From the NCBI GenBank assembly GCA_963556195.1, contig OY744519.1:109625532-109689531 (forward strand): DNA of 64,000 nt, given 5' to 3'. This document shows positions 33,719 through 44,999 of the stretch, in pieces (positions within the stretch are counted from its first letter, which is position 1; every line of letters starts with the position of its first letter). The stretch is from Sepiola atlantica (taxonomy: Eukaryota > Mollusca > Cephalopoda > Sepiida > Sepiolidae). The notes below the pieces were generated by a model that was not told the origin of the DNA, ran no database searches, and saw only the letters and a program-made list of their open reading frames with translations. The position numbers and the translations under genes are program-made.

Positions 33719-33965
33719 ATAAAAAATAATTTACTTGCTTGTTGACATTTTTGTCGTATGACAGCAGTCTGCTTCAGTGCACATGAAAGCTAAATTTTCT
33801 TGGAGATTGCAAAACACAAAACAGAGCAAAAAGACAAAAACAATATATGTATAAATTAGACAAATTCAAATATATTTATAAAATGTACTTAAAATTAATA
33901 TTTTTTCAAAAGTGCTCGATACTAGGTAGACCGTTATAAATATTTATTATATAAATATTTAGTTT

Positions 33966-34012
33966 GGCTTCAGTAACTGCTGTCACGTTTCAGTAATTAT
34001 GCTTCATAAAAG
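33966..34012 (-). ncRNA. Eroded hammerhead in left arm
   Basis: Minus strand GAGCT, degraded core TTATGA, AGC...ACT stem II remnant, GAAAC, GTGAC, AGC. It aligns with 36421-36460. Activity is not expected. Confidence 0.35.
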
Positions 34013-34662
34013 CTCAAAATAATTATGAAAAAATAAATTCGGACAATAGGTAGATAAGAAAAACAAACCGGAAATTAGAAACAAAAAACAAACACAAAAA
34101 ACAAAAATAACAGTGCAGCGGGTTATAAGTTCTGTTTTCAAATCCATAGCTGAATAAAGTCATTCAGTGTGTGAAGACAGTCTGGAAGCCAGCATTAGCA
34201 GGATTTAACATAGAGGATTGTCAATGATCGTTGTGCATGAAGGAGAAAATTAAAAAGAAAAAGGGGGAAGGGAAGAGGAAGTAAAAAACACACTGCTAAT
34301 GTCTGAATTTTTGGTGGCTGTCAAAGACGCGTCAATATCCGGTTGATGTTTCGTTGTGTAGCGAGACACGCTTTCCTGTCTGGTTTCAATTGGTGGTGGG
34401 ATGTTAATACATTAGGCTCTAATTCTGTTTGTTTTTTCCCTTTTTTATTTGTGTTAGTTTTTTCTATCTTTTAATTAATTTTTTATTTCATCGTATTGTT
34501 ATTAATTCATTTGTTTTATTAATTTATTTAGGCCGAGTACAGCACATACTTGGGAGATACATTAATTAAAAATTTACTTAAGTATGATAGTAGCAGCCTC
34601 ACGATAAAAATAAAAAGTAATATTAATACTGATAATGATAAAAATGATAAATATGATAGAAA

Positions 34663-34663
34663 C

Positions 34664-34725
<62 letters not shown>
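34663..34725. repeat. (AAT)n microsatellite
   Basis: About 20 AAT units. Confidence 0.95.
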
Positions 34726-34729
<4 letters not shown>

Positions 34730-35719
34730 TGTAATAGTAGTAATAATGGTATTCAAAGTCATATTTGGGTTTTTGGGATAAACGAATGGAATAGAGAGAA
34801 CCCGGATAAGTTCATTGTGATGGAGACAACACCAACTATTTAAATGGGAAGTAAACCCAATAAGCGATAATGATAATAATAACAGTAATAATGATAATAG
34901 TAATAATAATGATTCAGACATTAGCTGTGTGTTGTTTACGTCTTCTTCCCTGCCCCCTTTTTCTTTTTAATTTTCTCCCTCCCCTCGCTCCCACCAACTT
35001 CCCTCTATCCTCAATGAATTTATAATTTATATTTTTATATCCTATCAAATATTTTATTTTACTCCATTTCATTTTATTTTATTTAATTTTATATTGGATT
35101 TAAACGGTCCCAAATCCAACCACGTGACTTTCCAAATTTTAAGTTTCCTTTTATTTTATTTTATTCTCCATTTCATTCTTCTCGAATATGATCTGAGGTA
35201 AAGATCGGATTCTAACTGCCTGATGAGATCTCAATTTATAACAGCTGTTGATCGATAACATCGACATGTCAGTGTCTCAGATTGTTAACATGTCTGTATG
35301 AATAAAAATAATCATACTTTAGTTATTTTTCTTCTATTTTTTTATTTTCTTAGTTTTTTATTTTATTTATCATCATATCTATTCTCAATTGCTAGCATAC
35401 ATATTTCTTAATATGATGGACACCAATAAACTAAATTTATATTTATATTTCTTCAGGAAGTCCATACAGTATTTTAAATCAATGGTAACTATTTAGTAAT
35501 ATTACCTGCATGCTATTAAAAAATATTTAAATATGTAACCTTAAAGGATCCTAACTGCAGTTTATAAGAGATTGATATTAATATTTATTACTGATCTAGT
35601 TGAATTATTATTGTTAGTGTTAACGATAATTTGTACAACGTGTTGAAAATATCTAATGGTATTTTAAAAAAAATTTAATATTTATAATTATAATTCCATT
35701 ATAGGATGTCCTAATATTA

Positions 35720-36060
35720 TCTCTTAGCTACTTCTATATTCATCAAAGGTAATTTGTTTGAAGTGTCTACAACTAGTTCCTACTTTCCTCCTTATGTTCA
35801 ATAATTTACTTCTCTCTGTGAATCTAATAATTGCAAATTCTTCATTGAGACTAAGATAACATGTAGAGTTGTGTACTGTAAGTGTTGTGGCCTTCTTTAA
35901 AATGTTCCACTTAATGATGGGTCCCTTATTCGTTTTCAGATACAATCTATATTGAGATAGTGAAGTGTTGTCCTTCTAATTTGGGCTATTGTAGGATGTT
36001 TTACGGTTAGAGTACCTTATTGTAAAATCTGTGCTGGTATCCCCCACATAGAATCTCTTT
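35720..36060 (-). pseudogene. PLE GIY-YIG endonuclease fragment
   Basis: Minus-strand reading: RFYVGDTSTDFTIRYSNRKT, then a frame change, LYLKTNKGPIIKWNILKKAT, LSLNEEFAIIRF and KLLNIRRKVGTSCRH. This follows the PLE GIY-YIG plan (YxG...F..RY.NHK; LK....I.WNILK.A; L.EE..II......LLN.R.E....CRH). The zinc-like CNLC motif is replaced (STCYLSL). The frame is interrupted near 35945. No RT domain was seen upstream. Confidence 0.6.
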
Positions 36061-36422
36061 TGATTAAGATTATGTATGTATGTGTTAATATGTATGTATA
36101 TATAAGCAATGAATTAATAAAATCAGTTAACCATATATGAAATCGGTTTATTTGCAAGGGAACAGAAAAGAACCTTCTTCGACGAAGCAAGAGTGGCAGT
36201 CATTGACCTTCTCCCATCTACTATGTTTAATATTGCTTGCTAATGCTGACTTCCAGACTGTCTTCATTAGCTAAACGAGTTTATTAGGCCATGGATTTGA
36301 ACGCATAACTTATAACCCGCTGTGCTTTAATTGTTGTTTTTGTGTTTGTTTTTGTCTCCGAGTTCCGGTTTGTTTTTCTTATTTACCCATTGTCCGATTT
36401 TATTTTTTCATTATTATTTTGA

Positions 36423-36460
36423 GCTCTGACGGGCCGTAATCGCTGAAACACGACTGCAGT
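36423..36460 (+). ncRNA. Eroded hammerhead in right arm
   Basis: GAGCT then CTGACGG (A9 changed to G), short GC/GC stem II, TGAAAC and ACGACTGCAG. Aligns with the inverted copy at 33966-34012. Confidence 0.35.
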
Positions 36461-36481
36461 TGCTTAAACCAAATTAAATGG

Positions 36482-36534
<53 letters not shown>
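36482..36534. repeat. (TA)n microsatellite
   Basis: About 26 TA units next to the right PLE arm. Confidence 0.95.
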
Positions 36535-36535
<1 letters not shown>

Positions 36536-36839
36536 TAACAGTATTCACCTGGCATTGACTACGTGGAGATATATTGCTGGTTAAAAATAATTTTGAACAT
36601 GGTCCTATTTGCAATTTTTGGCATGAAAGAAAAGTTAAAAATAACATTTGCAATATGAGGTCAAGTAATAAAAGAAACTCTTGTTTTCTAAAAAAATAAA
36701 TACTTGTTGACGCTGCGTTCCTTATAGTCAGTTTTAAAACAACAAATGGCTTTAATTGTTATGGTGCCGTACCTATGACGAACATTTGGACTCTTCCATT
36801 CTCAATAAATACTGGAAGCATTACGCTACTCAGTGTTGC

Positions 36840-37221
36840 GCACAGCCCCAACCCAATCAGTCTCTCATTAACTTCGGTTGATTGAGGACGTCGGGATGGG
36901 TAATACCAGTCAAGGATTCGTTCTCGACAATCAGTCCGGCAGGAACTGGGCCATTTCGGTGGCCTTTTATCTGCCGGGCTGAGGTATATTGTGCTATGTT
37001 GTCCTAGGAGGTGCACCCTCCCAGGCCTTGCCTTCCCTCTTTGGGGAGGAGTAAGTTTATTGCTTGCTGCCTGAGGCGCCCTTACCGGGGAATGCCGACG
37101 GGGTTGCCCAGGCTATTTTTGTTAGGCCAGAGTGCTCCTTCTTTAGGGGCGCTGGCTTGATTTCCCCACCTTCCCGACCTTGTGTCACATATTCCTGCGG
37201 TGGGAGGGAATTAAATACCTG
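36840..37221 (+). mobile_element. SINE sharing the U2-SINE tail, unit 1 of a dimer
   Basis: From about 36998 (GTCCTAGGAGGTGCACCCTC) to 37200 (CTTGTGTCACAT) this follows the tail of the U2-headed SINE (GGAGGTCCACCCTCCCAGG, GCGCC...ACCGGGGAATGCCGACGG). Its first ~150 bp (CAATCAGTCTCTCATTAAC, GACAATCAGTCCGGCAGGAA, CATTTCGGTGGCCTTTTATC) do not match U2, tRNA or 5S as far as I can see. It is followed directly by a second copy. Confidence 0.75.
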
Positions 37222-37590
37222 CGGCACAACCTGTTCAGTCTCTCAGTAACTTCGATTGATTGATGACTTTGGGATGGGGTAATGCCAGTCGAGGATTTGT
37301 TCTCGGTAATCAGTCCGGCAGAAACTGGGCCATTTCGGTGGCCTTTTATCTGATCCTGGGTTGTCCTAGGAGGTGCATCCTCCCAGGCCTTGCCTCCCCT
37401 CTTTGGGGTGGAGTAAGTTTATTGCTTACTGCCTGAAACGCCCTGACTGGGAAATGCTGATGGGGCTGCCCAGGCTATTTTTGTTAGGCCAGAGCGCTCC
37501 TCCTTTAGGAGCGCTGGCTTGACTCTTCCCCACCTTCCAACCTTGTGTCACATATTCCTGCGGTGGGAAGGAATTACATAGCTGCACAAG
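37222..37590 (+). mobile_element. SINE unit 2 of a tandem dimer
   Basis: Repeats 36840-37221 in the same orientation at high identity (TCAGTCTCTCAGTAAC, GGTAATCAGTCCGGCAGAAA, TTGTGTCACATATTCCTGCG). The head-to-tail arrangement may come from insertion at the tail of unit 1 or from a dimeric transcript. Confidence 0.75.
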
Positions 37591-37599
37591 CCCAGTCTA

Positions 37600-38510
37600 A
37601 ACTGGCAGTCAGGACAGACGGTCCACTGCTTTTGTTTCTCTGTTGTATATACTTTTCTCCGAATATACTTGTTATACCTAAACCCTTGTGTCCGTGTTTT
37701 CATTCCGGTCCCTAAACAGGGCCATAACATTAATGAATCGAAAGGCATTCGTTTATTTTAAATCTAAGAAATATCAATAAAATAATTATTTAAATATTTA
37801 AACACTTTTTTTAATATATTTTTCACTGAGATATTTAATTTAATTTTGTTTTATGAAACGACGAAAATTTATTTTTAAAAACGAATTTCGTTTCTTTACG
37901 TTCTAATATAATTCGATTATTTCAATGGTATCTTTAAATTCTGTGAAAATTTTTACTCTTATTGAAAATTCTTCGAATGTTTGAACTATTAACATATCTA
38001 TTTCTATCACAAACAAACAAACAAATATTTACTTTTCTCCTAGCATTTCCGGAAGCATCTTTTCCTCCAAAGGCTGGTTTACAATTGAAAACTTGAAACA
38101 CGCAAAAGGAACTTTCATTGCTCACTTTATTTTGATGTTACCAAGCCTCATTTATTATTAAAATCTTAAAAAAGATGTTTAAAAAAAAAAAATGAACTCT
38201 CCTATGTTAATATAAGTCTTGCGGGCATGCGCGTTTCCTTATGAATGAACCGTTATAACAACAACACGTACTTCTCCACCCATACGGACTACTACAAACT
38301 TACAGAACTATTATTACTTCTCACTGCTCTGGAGAAGCATGGTTTCTCTTACGAAATTATTAGCCAAAAAAATCAAAGTAAAAATGAAAAAGAAAAAAAA
38401 AAATCTGTTCTGATTTTTTTAATTTATTTTTATTTTATTAATAAATATTGCATCTAAACGTGCTTTTATAGGCTTTTCGCCTCATTTATTATATATGTGT
38501 GTGTGTGTGT
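37600..38510. other. Unrecognised AT-rich sequence
   Basis: No coding or RNA feature; a (GT)n lies at about 38496-38512 at the end of the following LINE. Confidence 0.4.
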
Positions 38511-38514
38511 TTCT

Positions 38515-41500
38515 TCAATTCACCCCAAACAGGATACCCTGCGACTGAGATGTAAGGGGCTACTGTGAATTAGGGGCCAGATTTATAGGGGCATCCTAAG
38601 TAGGGGATTGTGCAGTGAGATGCTTGTTCACATCACATTTTAATTTCTGCATGTTGGTTGTCAGAGAAACAGGGAGCTGGGAGGGAATTACAAAAGCAAA
38701 AGATTCAATGAAAGAAGCTATTAGAGTAGAAAGTCTTCCAGCATCTGGAGACGTCTACAATGAAGAGGTGTGAGTTTGCTGCTTGTCGGATTGATCGGGT
38801 TCAGTAAGTTTTTCGGAGCCCATTCTATTGAAGTACTTATAAAACCAGCACAGAGATGCAACATTGCGGCAATAGGACATGGGCTTGGTAGACAGTGTGG
38901 GATTTATTAGGTTAGAGACTCTTTTTTGGACTCCATCCAAGAGGGAGAGACTAGTGATTGATGCACCGACATAGATGTGACAACAATACTCCATACATGG
39001 GCGAATAGTGGCTTTGTAAAGATATAGGATGATGGCAGGTCTGAGAAGTTTTCTAGCCTGGTAAAGGGAGCTCACATTCTTTGCAGCAGATTTGGCAGTA
39101 TCTTCTATGTACTTATTCCACTTCATGTTACCTGTAAATGTAAGACCGGGGAGTTTGAACGTTGGACTCTCGGGGAGAGTGCTATCAGCCATGGCAATCG
39201 GTGGTTGGTAAGGTTTATTATAATTGTTAAAGGAAAGGAGTTTTGCCTTGGTAGCATTAAATGCAACCACCAATTTATGGTCCCATTCCACTACATACTG
39301 GAGGTCATTTTGTAAGGATTAAGCAACTGCCTGGGATATATGTGGGTCTGATTTGCCCTCATGCTGAGAATAAAGTGTGGTGTCATCAGCAAATATACCT
39401 ATCTCGGACACAATTGCATCAGGGAGGTTGTTTATGAAAATCAGGAATAATAAAGGCCCAAGGATCGCCCTGCGGGGAACGCCTGCATTAATGTGATGTT
39501 TAGATGTATGCCCATCGAGGACGACCTGGATCTTTGTTTTAGCTAAGAAGGATCTGATTATATAAAATATTCGTCCAGTAATACCGTATGAATTAATTTT
39601 CTTGAGAAGACCTTCATGCCAGACCTTGTCAAATGCTTTGGATATATCAAATGCTATTGCCCTAGCTTCACCTGCTTTATCTAATGTGTGGTATATGCGT
39701 TCATAAATGAGCGTTAGGATATCCACAGTAGAACGGGATTGTCTAAATCTATACTGTTAGTCAAAAAGAAGTTTAGCATTTTCGACGTACCAGACTATCG
39801 CTAGATTGATTAATGATTCAAAGATTTTAGCAAACAGCGGGAGGAGACTTATGGGACACTAATTTTGTGGGTCAGTTCTTTCACCAGATTTCTTGAAAAC
39901 TGGTACAACAGTGGCAATTTCCTAGCAGTAAGCCTTATCCGTTGCAGTTTAACCGACATTATAGTGGTTGAATTGTGGGGGAATTGTTGATTGCCCATTT
40001 TTACCACAATATTATAGATTTTCCAAATTTGTGCGACTCAATGTGTTTTCTGATTATCTCGATATACAGACTTTTAGCTGCAGTTATTATACTCTAACAA
40101 TGGTTTTTGATGCTATAAATTTTCGTCTATTTGTAGCTGATGTAATGCGGTTGAATTGGTGGAATGCTTGCTCCCTATGCACAATAGCAGCTGCACAAAC
40201 CAAGGTGAACCATTGGGGAGAGTGGGGCTTACTATAAAATTAGGGCATGGGGAAATATGCTTCTATGCCTGCTTTGACGCATTCTGTTATCAGATTTCTG
40301 CACTGTTTAGCAGGAAGATAAAAAGTTTTACTCCATGGGGCATCTCTGATAAGATCTCTGAGGGATTCCTAATCAGCCCGTTAGTAATATATCGTCGTTT
40401 TAAGTAACAGCGCTTTGGTTCAGGGTCGGAAGTTTAAGGTGATATCAACCATTATCACTAGGTTATCAGCATCTTAGAGTGAGATATAAGCATCCGTCAT
40501 ACAAGCCTCAGGCAGTGTTGTCAAGAATAGGTCGAGAAGTGAGGCTTGCTGATCTTCACAATCTGGGAGGCAAGTCGGAAAAGTGACTCTTTGTGTATAG
40601 TAATGTGCAATAGAGAAACTATGCGTGTTGTTACCAGCTGCGTTTCTGGAGCTTGAGAAACCAAGCGAATCTTTGTGAGGAACATTAAAATCCTCAAATA
40701 CATGGATTTGGGTACTCAGATCTAAGGAAAGTGCTATGTCTACATTATCGGAGATATAGTTAAGTAGGGTACAGTCCTGGGTCGAAGGAGAATAGTAGAG
40801 GAAATATAAGTAACTAATGCTGTTGCAAGATTAATCTAATGCACATGTAGATCTGATTATCGGATTCTAGACTGAGTTTTCTAGACAAGTGGAGGGTGTT
40901 ACAGATATAGACTCCAACCCCATGCATATGCTTGTCAGAGTCTTTACAGCAGAGTGGAAGATATCCTTCGAAATGATTAGTAGAGATTGAGTTATGTAGA
41001 TTAGTTGCACCTAGTGCTAGGACATCTGGGAGTTTACAAGGAGGAAGGATTCTACATCATCAAGATTAGTTTTAACGCCTTGGATATTTGTGGACGATAG
41101 CCTCCAGCGAGAAGGTGATTTGGCTGTTTTTTGAAGAGCGTTTGGTTTGATCGTTTCTCTGTTTCTTGTCATTATCATTTGTTTTTAGAGTTGGTTGGAC
41201 AAAGTGGGTGTTTGTTTAATATCAGAAAATAAATTTCACACAAGTAGACTATTTTGCCTAGTCTGTATCTATGGGGTTGTGGCCTCGGGAACGCCCAATG
41301 GAAATAAGTGCAGGGTCCCTTTCCATGGCACTACAGTTATCCCAATATTATAGAATTGTTAATAGAGCAGCTGCTCTTAGCGCTACCTAAGAATTAGGGC
41401 TTCAGTATTACTAGTTGTAAACAGCAGAAAGACAAGCTGTCAAACCTGTATCCTCAACCTGCCAGAACAAGAGCAGCCCAGACTAGTTAATGCAAGTGTC

Positions 41501-41870
41501 CCCAAGTTGCCCAGATAGAGTTCATTGTCCTAGTCAGGAAATAAAACCAAACACTGGAAGTCTTTGAAGTGTCCCTGTGATGGTACCTCTGCACCTGAAG
41601 GAGTGCAAAAGCTGGGCGATCTAAGCAATTGTAGGTTTTCAAACGGGATATTTTTATTCGAGTTTCCAGCTGTGAAAAGGTTGTCAATCAGGACTAAGGA
41701 GGCCTCTCTCCTCCAGTTGTTTGATGCCAAAACGTCGGAGTCAGTGCACACGTTTTACATCAGAGGTTTCCTTCTCCTAGATGGATGATCTGACAAGATC
41801 TAAGGGTCCATCTCACTGAAAGGAGTAATCTCACGCCTGGGTTTTATGCCAGGTATTTCTACGCGTTTGC
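38515..41870 (-). mobile_element. LINE with endonuclease and RT (Jockey-like), longest copy
   Basis: On the minus strand the order is: endonuclease (IQGVKTNLDDVESFLL near 41060; EDFNVPHKDSLG near 40690; LLDLFLTTLPEACMTDAY near 40520), a connecting region, RT (VVPVFKKSGERTDPQN near 39890; IAFDISKAFDKVWHEG and FADDTTLYSQHEG within 39319-39726) and the C-terminal block (38755-39291; RPCMEYCCHIYVGASITSL). The 3' end is near 38520. RT and C-terminal block are in one frame, separated by a single TAA. The endonuclease and 40 kb region are frame-broken. 41260-41870 may be ORF1 but was not recognised. Confidence 0.8.
38755..39726 (-). pseudogene. LINE reverse transcriptase core and C-terminus
   Basis: RT palm is visible with motif A (DISKAFDKVWH), the G-x-P block as AGVPRRAILGPLLFLIFINN (usually PQGS) and motif C as FADDTT. 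One in-frame TAA after SQAVA, nine codons later the frame continues with EWDHKLVVAFNATKAKLL and TFKLPGLTFTGNMKWNKYI. The last ~20 residues diverge from the copy at 31.3 kb, so a frameshift probably lies near 38810. Loss of the PQG motif and the stop make it inactive. Confidence 0.8.
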
Positions 41871-41880
41871 TTAGGTAAAT

Positions 41881-41887
41881 TTCTCTT

Positions 41888-41950
<63 letters not shown>
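41881..41950. repeat. (CT)n-(AT)n microsatellite
   Basis: CT units pass into AT units. Confidence 0.95.
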
Positions 41951-41954
<4 letters not shown>

Positions 41955-42144
41955 TTAATGACAATATATGCATTAGCATATACTATCAGTGCCCTTTTAC
42001 TTGCAGTCTCCTTAAAAGATTCAGCTCAATGTTTGTCAATTAGTGACAACAGAGCAAATATATATCAGGTTCATATTATATTCCAATAACCATGTTTTTA
42101 TTTTATTATTTTTATTTTTTTACATTTCAAAAAAACATAACATT

Positions 42145-42148
<4 letters not shown>

Positions 42149-42238
<90 letters not shown>
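42149..42238. repeat. (TC)n-(TA)n microsatellite
   Basis: TC units pass into about 26 TA units. Confidence 0.95.
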
Positions 42239-42240
<2 letters not shown>

Positions 42241-42265
42241 ATGGGCTCTGTTGTGAATAGTATTA

Positions 42266-42364
42266 ACACAGCCGTTATCGTGGCTTTAATGCATCTTCCT
42301 TTCAGTCGCCTTTAAATAGGATTAATCTCTCACTGATTTACCGGGTTGTTGATAACGGCTGTGT
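42266..42364. repeat. 14-bp inverted repeat across tRNA-like head
   Basis: ACACAGCCGTTATC (42266-42279) and its exact reverse complement (42351-42364) flank a 71-base loop. The right arm overlaps the start of the tRNA-like sequence. Confidence 0.75.
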
Positions 42365-42443
42365 GGGCTAAGACGTCGGAATTTGAGTTTGAAATATGAC
42401 TCGTGTTCCGGGGTTCGGATTCGGCGACCGGTATGAATAAGCA
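42355..42443 (+). other. tRNA-like (type II, Leu-like) pseudogene or SINE head
   Basis: GGGCTAAGACGTCGGAATTT resembles a D-arm region and GGGGTTCGGATTCGGC a T-arm with B-box. The length between them fits a long variable arm, as in tRNA-Leu or -Ser. Acceptor pairing is poor and the anticodon is not clear, so it is not a functional tRNA. Confidence 0.4.
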
Positions 42444-42469
42444 TCTCTACACTGACGATTCCCATATGT

Positions 42470-42472
<3 letters not shown>

Positions 42473-42519
<47 letters not shown>
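42473..42519. repeat. (TA)n microsatellite
   Basis: About 22 TA units. Confidence 0.95.
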
Positions 42520-42523
<4 letters not shown>

Positions 42524-42529
42524 CAAGGA

Positions 42530-43505
42530 AAGCGTTTATCTATAAGAGATAGCTATATAGTTTTAGAATCATTGTCAAAGGTGTGTATACTATTGGTCTA
42601 ACCAATATTTTCTATAATGCTAAATATATTTTATTAATTACATTTATCTATTATTTATATTTATTTTCAGTCTGTCTTTGATGTGAAACCAACATTTCCC
42701 ATTTAATATTTTAGTTATTTCTGCATATCCATCCTTCAGTTATCTTTTATTCTTTACCCTCTCTCTCTCTCTCTTTTGTTACCCATCTTCTATCGTTTCT
42801 CTTTCTATAAAGAGCAGCCCACATGTACCGGTCCTTATAACACATCACACCAAAGGTCAGAAATAAAACTGCTCGATGCTCCTTACCATTGACACACAAG
42901 AACAAAATGGCCGGCCTCAACAAATACCGGGAATATTGATCCAGGAGGGAATAACTTATTTCCAGCACCATTAAACAGAAAAGTGAGATGGATCCACAGA
43001 TTAAAATTCATCTTCAATTTTTCTCTTTGCTCTTTTCCTATTTATTTTGCTTCCAGACTATATTTTTAAACCCTTGCACAAATAGCAACAACCTTCAGAC
43101 CTTTAACCTTGTCCTTTGCGAAAAATTGGATCCATAATTCATCCTAAAATCTCTTTTTATTTGTAGACTTTTGTCTGTTAATTAATTGATTGCTATCTAC
43201 ATCGTGGCCTTCCAATATTAGATGCTTCTCTTTCAAAACTTTCTGGCAAGGTTACTCAATGTAATCAGGGATGAAAAAAAATAAATAAATAAAAAAATTA
43301 ACGACATACATTATAGGTATCTTTTTCGATTGAAATAATCTTTTCAATAAATCAGCTTTAAATTGATTATTTGAACTCAAAGGAAATGAATTATCAGATA
43401 ATAAAATAAACAATGTAATTCTGTTCGGCTGAACTCATTTTATTAAATAATATAAAGAAAAATTCCATTTTAAAGATTTTTGTAGTTAAATAATATTCAT
43501 AAAAT
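42530..43505. other. Unrecognised sequence
   Basis: A (CT)n tract near 42760. No gene recognised on either strand. Confidence 0.35.
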
Positions 43506-43509
43506 ATTT

Positions 43510-43835
43510 GGAGGGATTAAGGGTTCTCAACCTTATTCTACTTTTGGACCACCTGAGAGCTATTTTATCATCTGTGGACCCCATATATGCATATACAATT
43601 TAAAAAAACCCAAATATTTGTTTCTAGGTTAGTAAAAACTAATAATGAATAAATTTCGTTATATTTATAAAATCGGAATCTTGAAAATTTTAATAAACAC
43701 ATGTATATCTTCTAGTAAACAAAACAAAATAAATAGAATCCTTTTTTGCCCCCCCCCCCACCTCTTAAAGCTTCTGTGGGCCCTCGAGGATCCATGTGGA
43801 CCCCGTTTTGGAATCCCTGTATTAGACTATAAATT
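43510..43835. mobile_element. hAT-like MITE
   Basis: Left end region AAGGGTTCTCAACCTTATTC and right end GTTTTGGAATCCCTGTATTA form an imperfect inverted pair of the CAGGG(G)TTCTCAACC kind. CTTCTGTGGGCCCTCG inside the right end matches the copy at 23.5 kb. No target duplication could be fixed. Confidence 0.45.
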
Positions 43836-44229
43836 CTGTCTACAAAATAATGGAATTTGGTTCTATAGAATTGGTTCTATAAAATTATATGAAGAAAAGA
43901 AAGAGGCTAACAAGATATTGAACAATGATTTGTATAGGAATGGTAATGCTTAGTTGTTGAGATATCCTAATAAATTTCCACACCTATATTATTGAAGAGC
44001 GTTTTTTGTTTTGCTTTGGTGACGTATATAAACGTCTTAAATTATCTATCCGATATGTTGTATATTGGATTTGAAATACTATTATGGGTTGCACCATTTT
44101 ATCTGCCTCTGTATAATACTATGACAGCAAAAAACCTTTACTATTTTGACATTTGGATACATGAAGCGTCAGTAGTAAGATTCACAGATCACTTCAGAAT
44201 AGTGAGTGTATTTTCTTTTTACTAATGAG

Positions 44230-44345
44230 TCACGACTTATTAAAGATAAGCAAGCTGAAGTCATTTTTTTATCATAAATTGGGTTTTTAACCATAAAATA
44301 TCTGTTGGATATTTGCTGGTATCCCCCAAAAGGAGAAAATCGGTT
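44230..44345 (-). pseudogene. Possible PLE GIY-YIG scrap
   Basis: Minus-strand LLLGDTSKYPTDIL resembles the YVGDTSTDFTI block at 36.0 kb (nucleotide GCTGGTATCCCCCA is shared). Too short to be certain. Confidence 0.3.
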
Positions 44346-44775
44346 GGTTTTTTTTGCAGATAATAACTGAAAATTAATCTAAGCAACAATGATATCTGGT
44401 CTTTCATGGGATAACATAATGAACAGAATAATGGGTAGTAGGGGGGGGGGGGTGCACAATGAAAGATAGAGTAATAAACCAAGTGACAGACAACGTGTAT
44501 TGAAGCACATCACCAACAAACAATGTCGAGCATAAACTACCACCGAATAGCAACCTCTGATTTACAGTGATCAAAAATGTTTGTGTTCTCGGAATGCCTC
44601 AGACTCCATTGATTGGCTGCAGAGGAGTGTGACGAGTGGAAAATTTGCATACATATTACCAAAATAATAATTTTCGTTTTCGGAATAGCGTTCAACAGAC
44701 ACATGTATGCAACGAGTAGCCATTTTCTTTTTTCACATCCGGCTTTTTCTACTGTAAATTTATGGAAGTTTCTAT

Positions 44776-44806
44776 TTAGAACAGATACTACACTTTGAAT
44801 CATTTA
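44776..44806 (-). repeat. U2 snRNA-like head fragment
   Basis: On the minus strand TTCAAAGTGTAGTATCTGTT CT, an exact match to the core of the U2-like head at 26.35 kb. Confidence 0.55.
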
Positions 44807-44953
44807 TTTGTGAACAAGTATAAAATATACAGTGTGGAGAAAGTGGGGGTCGTTCGTCATCCCTCTGTTTATCTTATACTGTCTATTCTATTCTTAGATA
44901 AAATCATTGCAGTCACCACAATACCACATTTACTCTATGGCCATCCTACTTAA

Positions 44954-44996
44954 AATATATACTACTACAGTTTGATTCTAGCCCGAAGGCCAGATA
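44954..44996 (-). repeat. U2 snRNA-like head fragment, diverged
   Basis: Minus-strand CTGGCCTTCGGGCTAGAATC then AAACTGTAGTAGTATA follows the U2 5' region with several changes, about 190 bp upstream (on that strand) of the fragment at 44776. Confidence 0.5.
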
Positions 44997-44999
44997 AAT

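Larger units (their letters stand above)
33961..36470 (-). mobile_element. PLE with inverted arms and GIY-YIG fragment
   Basis: 33961-34220 and 36195-36470 are inverted copies at moderate identity (for example AAACAAACCGGAA / TTCCGGTTTGTTT, GACAGTCTGGAAGCCAGCAT / reverse complement near 36250). A minus-strand GIY-YIG remnant (35720-36060) lies between them. Each arm carries an eroded hammerhead-like core. The interior also holds an (AAT)n at 34663. The overall plan repeats that of the PLE at 14.5-17.6 kb but the sequence is older and of another lineage. Confidence 0.6.

Noticed and set aside
34320..34400. Minus-strand ACACAACGAAACATCAACC as a hammerhead
   Set aside because: The 5' core is not recognisable and stem III is not palindromic.
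35211..35280. CTGATGAGATCTC near 35220
   Set aside because: No GAAA follows within a usable distance.
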